In this document: piece by piece, positions 22,225 through 26,304 of the stretch
How the letters are laid out: every line of letters starts with the position of its first letter
Position numbering within the stretch: the stretch's first letter is position 1
Assembly: GCA_947627145.1 (NCBI GenBank)
Contig: CANQUW010000114.1
Span: 1-26,304, forward strand
DNA length: 26,304 nt
Origin: an uncultured Bacilli bacterium
GTDB taxonomy: Bacteria > Bacillota_I > Bacilli_A > RF39 > UBA660
Direction of reading: 5' to 3'
Position numbers and translations under genes: made by a program
The notes under the pieces: model-generated
The model's database searches: none
What the model was told of the DNA's origin: nothing
Seen by the model: the letters and a program-made list of their open reading frames with translations, nothing else

Positions 22225-22312
22225 AAATGATATAAATTATTATACCAACTGCACCAATTATCATAACAAGTGCAAGAAAACCTGCTACTATCTGTACTAC
22301 TTTTTTGTTCAT
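22223..22312 (-). CDS. 29-residue single-helix membrane peptide
   Basis: The minus-strand frame encodes a Lys-Lys N-terminus followed by one uninterrupted hydrophobic helix (residues 5-29), starting MNKKVVQIVAGF and ending in Ile-Ile. A ribosome site GAGGTG (complement of 22319-22324) lies six bases before the ATG at 22312, and a terminator follows directly, so it looks like a real gene. Positive N-terminus and length predict a small inner-membrane peptide. It is transcribed divergently from spoIIM. I cannot assign a family. Confidence 0.6.
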   Translation of the reverse strand: MNKKVVQIVAGFLALVMIIGAVGIIIYII

Positions 22313-22413
22313 TATTAACACCTCAATATTAATTATATATAAAAATAATGTAAAAGTAAAATATTTTAGGTATTTTTTTTAAAAAACATAATATATTTTA
22401 CTAGGTGAAGAAG

Positions 22414-23031
22414 ATGGACAAGATACATATAAGAAAAAAAGCAAGACTTTTAAAAACACAAAAATTATTTATTAAATTAATAATATTAGTAATAATATCT
22501 ATAATACTTGGAATACTATATATGGCAATATTATCTAAATCTAATAAAGAACTTATAAATACAACACTTACTAATTTCTTTACTGAAATAAATAAAGGTA
22601 AAATAGATTATACATCATCATTTATTAATAGTATATCTACATATACTTTATCAGGATTATTAATATGGATATTAGGTATTTCTATAATAGGTATACCTCT
22701 AATATTAATATTTATATTTTATAAAAGTTTTATAGTAGGATTTTCACTTACTTCTTTAATATATTTTTATAAAGTAAAAGGACTTATCGCATCTTTTATT
22801 TATTTAATACCTCTAATATTAGGTTTAGGTGTATTTATAATATTATCATTTTTTTCTATTAGATATTCCAAAAAAATTACAAGAGTAATTTTTTATAAAC
22901 AAGATTATTCTCTAAAGAGATATACAAATAGATATTTAAAGATATTATTAATAGGAGAAATATCTTTAATTATTATATCTTTAATAGAAACATTCTTAGT
23001 ACCATATCTTTTAAAATTCATTGCCTTATAG
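22414..23031 (+). CDS. spoIIM: SpoIIM family membrane protein
   Basis: This 205-residue protein has a short basic N-terminus and about five membrane helices. The family core is GLLIWILGISIIGIPLILIF, followed by YKSFIVGFSLTSLIYFYKVKG and then LIPLILGLG. In B. subtilis SpoIIM forms the engulfment complex with SpoIID and SpoIIP in the mother cell. Start choice: AGGTG (22403-22407) fits ATG 22414; the in-frame GTG at 22405 lies inside the ribosome site. Length is close to B. subtilis SpoIIM (214). Wider DUF95 proteins share the fold, so a sporulation role rests on the other spore genes here. It is probably a single gene. Confidence 0.85.
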   Translation: MDKIHIRKKARLLKTQKLFIKLIILVIISIILGILYMAILSKSNKELINTTLTNFFTEINKGKIDYTSSFINSISTYTLSGLLIWILGISIIGIPLILIFIFYKSFIVGFSLTSLIYFYKVKGLIASFIYLIPLILGLGVFIILSFFSIRYSKKITRVIFYKQDYSLKRYTNRYLKILLIGEISLIIISLIETFLVPYLLKFIAL

Positions 23032-23049
23032 GGCTTTTTTTGTTATAAT
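23021..23049 (+). promoter_or_regulatory. sigma-A-type promoter of the 23074 gene
   Basis: TTGCCT (23021-23026), a 17-base spacer and TATAAT (23044-23049), with TG-T giving an extended -10. The -35 lies inside the end of spoIIM. Confidence 0.7.
23023..23041 (+). terminator. short possible terminator of spoIIM
   Basis: GCCT, loop TATA, GGGC with one G-T pair (23023-23034), followed by a T-run to 23041. The stem is only four pairs, so it is weak; it also lies within the promoter spacer of the next gene. Confidence 0.45.
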
Positions 23050-23073
23050 ATACACTCGAAAGAAGTGATACTT

Positions 23074-23706
23074 ATGAATGAAACAATATATGCAGATATT
23101 ATAACATTAGAAGATGAAAGCTTTTTTGATGATATAATGGATGCTATAAGAAAAAGACGTAATGAAAAAAAGAAAAAAAAGGAAAATAAGCCATACGAAT
23201 ATAAAGAATTTGTTCAAAAAAACATTCTCAAATCAAAAGATAATAAAATAAATATAGAAGGTTTAATTAATTTATATTCATCTTATGCCAATTTATTATA
23301 TTTGAACAATAAAGATAATAGAGTTATGATAGATGATTTATATATGACAAATATTTTTCTTGATAATAGTATGATTTTACAATTTAATGTAAAAAACGAA
23401 GAAGTAGATAAATTTACAAAATATGATATATCAATTAAAGTATTAGATAACGAATTAAATACTAAAGATGAAATAAAATGTATAGATAAAGATGTTATGT
23501 TTACCGTAAACCCTTGTAGAAAAAGATTATTAAAATATAATACCAGTATAGAATCATTATATAGTTTTATAGAGTTAATTGATACTTTAGATGAAGAAAA
23601 GATATTAGAAAATCACGAAAAACTAAATTATATAAAAGAAGAAAAAAAGAAAAAAGAAAAACATTATACAGGGATTACTGATTTTGGTTATTGGATAGAA
23701 TTATAG
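23074..23706 (+). CDS. hypothetical lysine-rich protein
   Basis: I do not recognise this 210-residue soluble protein. It begins with a short acidic segment (TLEDESFFDDIMDAI) and then a strongly basic stretch (KRRNEKKKKKENK). A mixed helix/strand domain covers about 45-150. A second Lys-rich patch (EEKKKKEKH) sits near the end, before TGITDFGYWIEL. There are no membrane helices. Start choice: the ATG at 23074 follows AAGAAGTGA; an in-frame GTG at 23065 lies within that site. It has its own promoter and terminator. Confidence 0.68.
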   Translation: MNETIYADIITLEDESFFDDIMDAIRKRRNEKKKKKENKPYEYKEFVQKNILKSKDNKINIEGLINLYSSYANLLYLNNKDNRVMIDDLYMTNIFLDNSMILQFNVKNEEVDKFTKYDISIKVLDNELNTKDEIKCIDKDVMFTVNPCRKRLLKYNTSIESLYSFIELIDTLDEEKILENHEKLNYIKEEKKKKEKHYTGITDFGYWIEL

Positions 23707-23740
23707 AAATAAAAGTTATTAGTCTTTAACTTTTATTTTT
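23707..23740 (+). terminator. intrinsic terminator of the 23074 gene
   Basis: AAATAAAAGTTA (23707-23718) and TAACTTTTATTT (23727-23738) form a perfect 12-base stem with an eight-base loop, starting right after the stop codon. Confidence 0.85.
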
Positions 23741-23750
23741 TGCTATTTTT

Positions 23751-23759
23751 TGATATAAT
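23751..23759 (+). promoter_or_regulatory. extended -10 promoter of mnmA
   Basis: TG-A-TATAAT, 25 bases before the GTG start of mnmA; the -35 is weak. Confidence 0.55.
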
Positions 23760-23784
23760 ATATAAGAAATTGGTGGTGGTATTA

Positions 23785-24891
23785 GTGAAAAAAGTAATAG
23801 TAGGTATGAGTGGAGGAGTAGACTCATCAGTTGCAGCTATTCTTTTACAAAAAGAAGGATATGTTGTAGAAGGATTATTTATGAGAAATTGGGATGCGAT
23901 GATTAATAATGATGTATTAGGTAATCCTACATTAGGTGAAAACATATGCCCTCAAGAGCAAGATTATAACGATGCTAAAGCTGTATGTGATAGTCTAGGT
24001 ATAAAACTACATAGAGTAGACTTCGTAAAAGAATATTGGGATAATGTGTTTTCTTATTTCTTAGATGAACTAAAAAAAGGAAGAACTCCTAATCCTGATA
24101 TTATGTGTAATAAATATATAAAATTTGATTATTTTGTAAAGTATGCAAAAAAATTAGGAGCAGACTATATCGCAACAGGACATTATGCTAAACTAGAAGA
24201 TGGTTATCTAAAAAAGTCTTTTGATAAAAACAAAGATCAGACTTATTTCTTATCTCAAGTGTCTCATGAACAATTAGAAAATGTATTATTCCCACTTGGA
24301 GATATAGAAAAAAAAGATGTAAGACGTATTGCAGAAGAATATAATTTAATAACTAGTAAAAAGAAAGATTCTACTGGTATTTGTTTTATAGGAGAAAGAA
24401 ACTTTAAAAACTTTTTAAAAAACTATTTACCATCTACTCCTGGAGATATTATAAATATAGATACTAAAGAATGTTTAGGTAAACATATAGGTCTTATGTA
24501 TTATACAATAGGACAAAGAAAAGGACTTAATGTTGGTGGTACTAAAGATAAACTATTTGTAGTAGGAAAAGATTTAAATAAAAATATTTTATATGTAGCA
24601 GAAGGGGAAGATAATAAATATCTATATTCTAATAACTGTATAGTAGAAGATATTAACTTTAATTGTGACTTAAGACCAACCAAATTATGTGCTAAATTCA
24701 GATATAGACAACCTGATATAGAAGTAGAAGTAGAGTATCTAGAAGATGGTAATTTAAAAGTTAAATATGATGGAGTGAAAGCAGTTACACCTGGACAAGC
24801 TTGTGTTCTATATTATGGAGATATTTGTTTAGGTGGAGGAATTATAAAAGAAGTAAGAAATAACAACGAAAAATTATGGTATTTGCTATAG
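23785..24891 (+). CDS. mnmA: tRNA-specific 2-thiouridylase MnmA
   Basis: This 368-residue ATP-dependent enzyme makes 2-thiouridine at wobble position 34 of Lys, Glu and Gln tRNAs. The PP-loop is MSGGVDSS (residues 8-15). Catalytic cysteines are Cys108 in NPDIMCNKYIKF and Cys200 in DSTGICFIGE, matching the Cys102/Cys199 pair of the E. coli enzyme. GHYAKLE, DQTYFLSQV and YTIGQRKGLNVGG complete the family pattern. The C-terminal beta domain ends with TPGQACVLYYGDICLGGG. Start choice: GTG 23785 gives MKKVIVGMSGG and lies a few bases after the G-rich site GGTGGTGG; a longer frame from 23740 would run through the promoter. The usual upstream partner, a cysteine desulfurase, is not adjacent. Confidence 0.95.
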   Translation: MKKVIVGMSGGVDSSVAAILLQKEGYVVEGLFMRNWDAMINNDVLGNPTLGENICPQEQDYNDAKAVCDSLGIKLHRVDFVKEYWDNVFSYFLDELKKGRTPNPDIMCNKYIKFDYFVKYAKKLGADYIATGHYAKLEDGYLKKSFDKNKDQTYFLSQVSHEQLENVLFPLGDIEKKDVRRIAEEYNLITSKKKDSTGICFIGERNFKNFLKNYLPSTPGDIINIDTKECLGKHIGLMYYTIGQRKGLNVGGTKDKLFVVGKDLNKNILYVAEGEDNKYLYSNNCIVEDINFNCDLRPTKLCAKFRYRQPDIEVEVEYLEDGNLKVKYDGVKAVTPGQACVLYYGDICLGGGIIKEVRNNNEKLWYLL

Positions 24892-24917
24892 AGTAGGGGA
24901 GTTTTCTTACTCTTTTT
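24890..24917 (+). terminator. intrinsic terminator of mnmA
   Basis: AGAGTA (24890-24895) and TACTCT (24908-24913) with a 12-base loop, followed by TTTT. It begins at the stop codon. Confidence 0.7.
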
Positions 24918-24921
24918 CAAT

Positions 24922-24978
24922 TTGTCAACCAATTTACACAAATTTTACTTGACATACTTGACAAAAACTTGCTATAAT
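24922..24978 (+). promoter_or_regulatory. strong promoter with repeated TTGACA boxes before the HTH gene
   Basis: TTGACA (24949-24954), an 18-base spacer and TATAAT (24973-24978), with TG-C giving an extended -10; this is the closest match to consensus in the window. The octamer ACTTGACA occurs twice, at 24947-24954 and 24956-24963, and TTGTCAA (24922-24928) is the inverted copy of TTGACAA (24958-24964). The repeats could be an operator, possibly for the HTH protein itself. Confidence 0.75.
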
Positions 24979-25000
24979 CATTATGGAGGGTAGATGAGTA

Positions 25001-25768
25001 ATGAAAAGTTTAAATACAGTTCTTACTGAACTAGGAGTTTCAAAAGTTCGTTTAGCAAAATATTTAGGAGTATCTAGACAAATGTTATATAATTATCTAG
25101 CACTTGATAATCTGGAAGATTGGCCAAAAGAAAAAGCAGTTAAGCTTTTAGGACTACTTAATATTAAAGATCCAAGTGAAATTGATAATATAATAATTGA
25201 TGGAGATTATATAATGAGAGTAGAATCTCGTCTTAACGAAGGCGTAAAAGAATCTGTAAATAAAGAAGTTCTAGCAAACTTAAAAGGATTCAATAAAAAG
25301 GAACAAGAACTACTAACAGATATTATTAATGTATTAAAAGAAAAATTATCTGAAGATAAAACTAAAGATACATATAATTCATTTGTATATTTACTTCATT
25401 ATATAAAATCAATGGAATCTGCAGATGAATTAAAATACATTCTAGTATATATGTCTAAAGCCCTAGGATTTACTGACCCAATGGAATTTGTTTTCGACCG
25501 CGAAAAACAATTCATCTTTGAAAGTATTATGTTTAGTGCAATGACACTATATCATAATGGTGGTGCATCAAAAACAAAAATAACTGAAACTCATAAAAGA
25601 TTTGTCCAAGATATTGAACATAAAAATGAAGAAAAATTAAGTAGAACACAAGAATTAAATACAGCTAAAGTTCAAGCATTAAAAGAACTAGGGTATACTG
25701 AAATAAATGAAAGTAATGCCAAAGAAGTATTAGAAAAAATTGCTGAGATACAATCACGTAAAGTATAG
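25001..25768 (+). CDS. helix-turn-helix (XRE-like) regulator with unknown C-terminal domain
   Basis: This 255-residue protein starts with a lambda-repressor-like helix-turn-helix (about 1-55): LNTVLTELGVSKVRLAKYLG, then VSRQMLYNYLALDN as recognition helix and turn. The remainder is helical and unknown to me. A charged segment (about 75-125) is followed by a domain with FVYLLHYIKSMESADELKYI and ALGFTDPMEFVF, and the end is a coiled-coil-like tail (LEKIAEIQSRKV). There is no peptidase or sugar-binding domain of known type. GGAGGG (24985-24990) lies 10 bases before ATG 25001. The strong promoter with repeated boxes suggests high or autoregulated expression. The regulon is unknown. Confidence 0.78.
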   Translation: MKSLNTVLTELGVSKVRLAKYLGVSRQMLYNYLALDNLEDWPKEKAVKLLGLLNIKDPSEIDNIIIDGDYIMRVESRLNEGVKESVNKEVLANLKGFNKKEQELLTDIINVLKEKLSEDKTKDTYNSFVYLLHYIKSMESADELKYILVYMSKALGFTDPMEFVFDREKQFIFESIMFSAMTLYHNGGASKTKITETHKRFVQDIEHKNEEKLSRTQELNTAKVQALKELGYTEINESNAKEVLEKIAEIQSRKV

Positions 25769-25787
25769 ACTCTAAAGAGAGTCTTTT
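25767..25787 (+). terminator. intrinsic terminator of the HTH gene
   Basis: AGACTCT (25767-25773), loop AAAG, AGAGTCT (25778-25784), then TTT. It begins within the stop codon. Confidence 0.82.
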
Positions 25788-26020
25788 CTATTACCAAAAT
25801 AGAAGTTAACATAATATCAATTATGGGAAGTTTGATATATAATAAAAAACCATATAGTTGTTAAGCTAAAATACATTTATAAAAATACTATAATAAGTAT
25901 ACTACTACAATTATTATTGAATATATTTATATATATGATTTAATTTGATTTTTATAATTTTAAATTCATTCTAAGACAATTTTAATATAAAAGATAGAGA
26001 GTTATCCATTTAAATTAAAT

Positions 26021-26077
26021 ATATACTCCTCCTCTATTCATTTAATTTAATAATAGGGGAGTTGCATATTTTTTTGA
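26021..26077 (+). terminator. terminator-like hairpin in the gene-free region
   Basis: ATATACTCC...CTCTATT (26021-26038) pairs with AATAG...GGGAGT...ATAT (26051-26069) across an AT-rich loop, with small bulges, followed by a run of seven or more T residues. No gene on the plus strand ends just before it, so it may terminate an unseen RNA or act as a second terminator for the HTH gene. Confidence 0.55.
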
Positions 26078-26104
26078 ATAAAATTAATTAATAGGTGCAT
26101 AATA
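26075..26104 (+). promoter_or_regulatory. putative sigma-G (forespore) promoter of the DUF1540 gene
   Basis: TGAATA (26075-26080), a 17-base spacer and CATAATA (26098-26104). Both boxes match the B. subtilis sigma-G patterns (GHATR and CATWHTA), and the distance to the ribosome site GGGAGG is suitable. The usual sigma-A boxes are absent. Confidence 0.6.
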
Positions 26105-26124
26105 ACCTTAGGGAGGAAATAATT

Positions 26125-26304
26125 ATGACAAAAAAGAAATCTAAAATTAAATGTGATGTAGAGTCTTGCGTACATCAAAATAATGATGAAAAGGTATGTG
26201 AACTTGATGAAATTAAAGTATCAAGTGGATCTGATTGCAATGACGATGAAGTTGTAGAAAATGAACAAACAATATGTGATAGCTTTGATTGTGATGAATC
26301 TTTC
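26125..26304 (+). CDS. DUF1540 domain protein (3'-truncated by window end)
   Basis: The first 60 residues are visible and the frame is open at the window end. After a Lys-rich start, IKCDVESCVHQNNDEKVCE followed by LDEIKVSS fits the DUF1540 motif (I-x-C-x-V-x-x-C, then a third Cys, then I-x-V). More cysteines follow in an acidic stretch (SDCNDDEV, TICDSFDCDE), compatible with the Cys-rich second half of the domain or with a second repeat. The family is small, probably metal-binding, common in spore-formers, and of unknown role. GGGAGG (26111-26116) lies eight bases before ATG 26125. The sigma-G-like promoter suggests forespore expression, which is inference. Confidence 0.8.
   Translation, partial: MTKKKSKIKCDVESCVHQNNDEKVCELDEIKVSSGSDCNDDEVVENEQTICDSFDCDESF

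Larger units (their letters stand above)
25788..26124. other. gene-free AT-rich intergenic region
   Basis: About 340 bases without a credible coding frame on either strand; only frames of under 15 codons without ribosome sites occur. It holds an inverted repeat ATATCAA/TTGATAT (25814-25820 and 25832-25838), a terminator-like hairpin near 26021-26077 and a sigma-G-like promoter (26075-26104). A small RNA cannot be excluded, but I see no good promoter for one. Confidence 0.6.

Noticed and set aside
22355..22394. Sigma-E-like -10 (CATAATAT) before spoIIM
   Set aside because: No -35 box at the required distance; in such AT-rich sequence the single box is not informative.
1..26304. tRNA, rRNA, CRISPR, transposase, phage or restriction-modification genes
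   Set aside because: Looked for across the window on both strands; none seen. The region reads as chromosomal core plus lineage-specific genes.

Overview
The window is a very AT-rich, gene-dense stretch of a low-GC, endospore-forming Gram-positive bacterium (Bacillota). The spore genes are what place it: sspI, spoIVB, a SpoIIM-family gene and a DUF1540 gene are all present. TGG codes for Trp and TGA is used as a stop (for example at the end of the response-regulator gene), so this is not a Mollicute code. My inference is an uncultured gut-type Bacilli/Erysipelotrichia-like lineage with a compact genome. No rRNA, tRNA, CRISPR array, insertion sequence or phage gene is visible.

Layout. 1-831: 3' part of an acyl-CoA dehydratase activase (BadF/HgdC family), convergent with a GH36 alpha-galactosidase (856-3039, minus). 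3251-4825: a DUF3592 membrane protein and a CDF metal transporter, convergent with sspI (4834-5058, minus). 5178-7679: lemA and a DUF2207 membrane protein. 7758-10269: three coiled-coil genes. The first two are diverged paralogues with two hydrophobic hairpins each, and the third resembles the first at its N-terminus. Each has its own sigma-A-type promoter and its own terminator. 10419-12349: a two-component system. 12418-12888: unknown gene. 12971-16632: mtaB, recD2 and a 52-residue YrzQ-like protein. 16717-18604: nusB-xseA-xseB. 18707-19645: a queuosine-salvage hydrolase (Qng1/DUF2419). 19835-20692: a PHP-domain phosphatase/nuclease, convergent with spoIVB (20698-21681, minus). 21863-23706: small unknown genes, a 29-residue one-helix peptide on the minus strand, and spoIIM. 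23785-24891: mnmA. 25001-25768: a helix-turn-helix regulator behind the best promoter in the window. 25788-26124: gene-free, with a terminator-like hairpin and a sigma-G-like promoter. 26125-26304: start of a DUF1540 gene that runs off the end.

How the genes work together. Three genes act on tRNA anticodon-loop modification: mtaB makes ms2t6A37, mnmA makes s2U34, and qng1 recovers queuine for position 34. RecD2, exonuclease VII and NusB are nucleic-acid housekeeping. The spore genes are dispersed and lack their usual neighbours: spoIVB has no recN or spo0A beside it. Transcription units are short. Many terminators overlap stop codons, and several sit between convergent genes where they can serve both strands.

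The least explained region is 7.7-10.3 kb. It holds the tandem paralogous coiled-coil/membrane proteins between the LemA-DUF2207 pair and a two-component system. I found no known system matching it, so its function is open.
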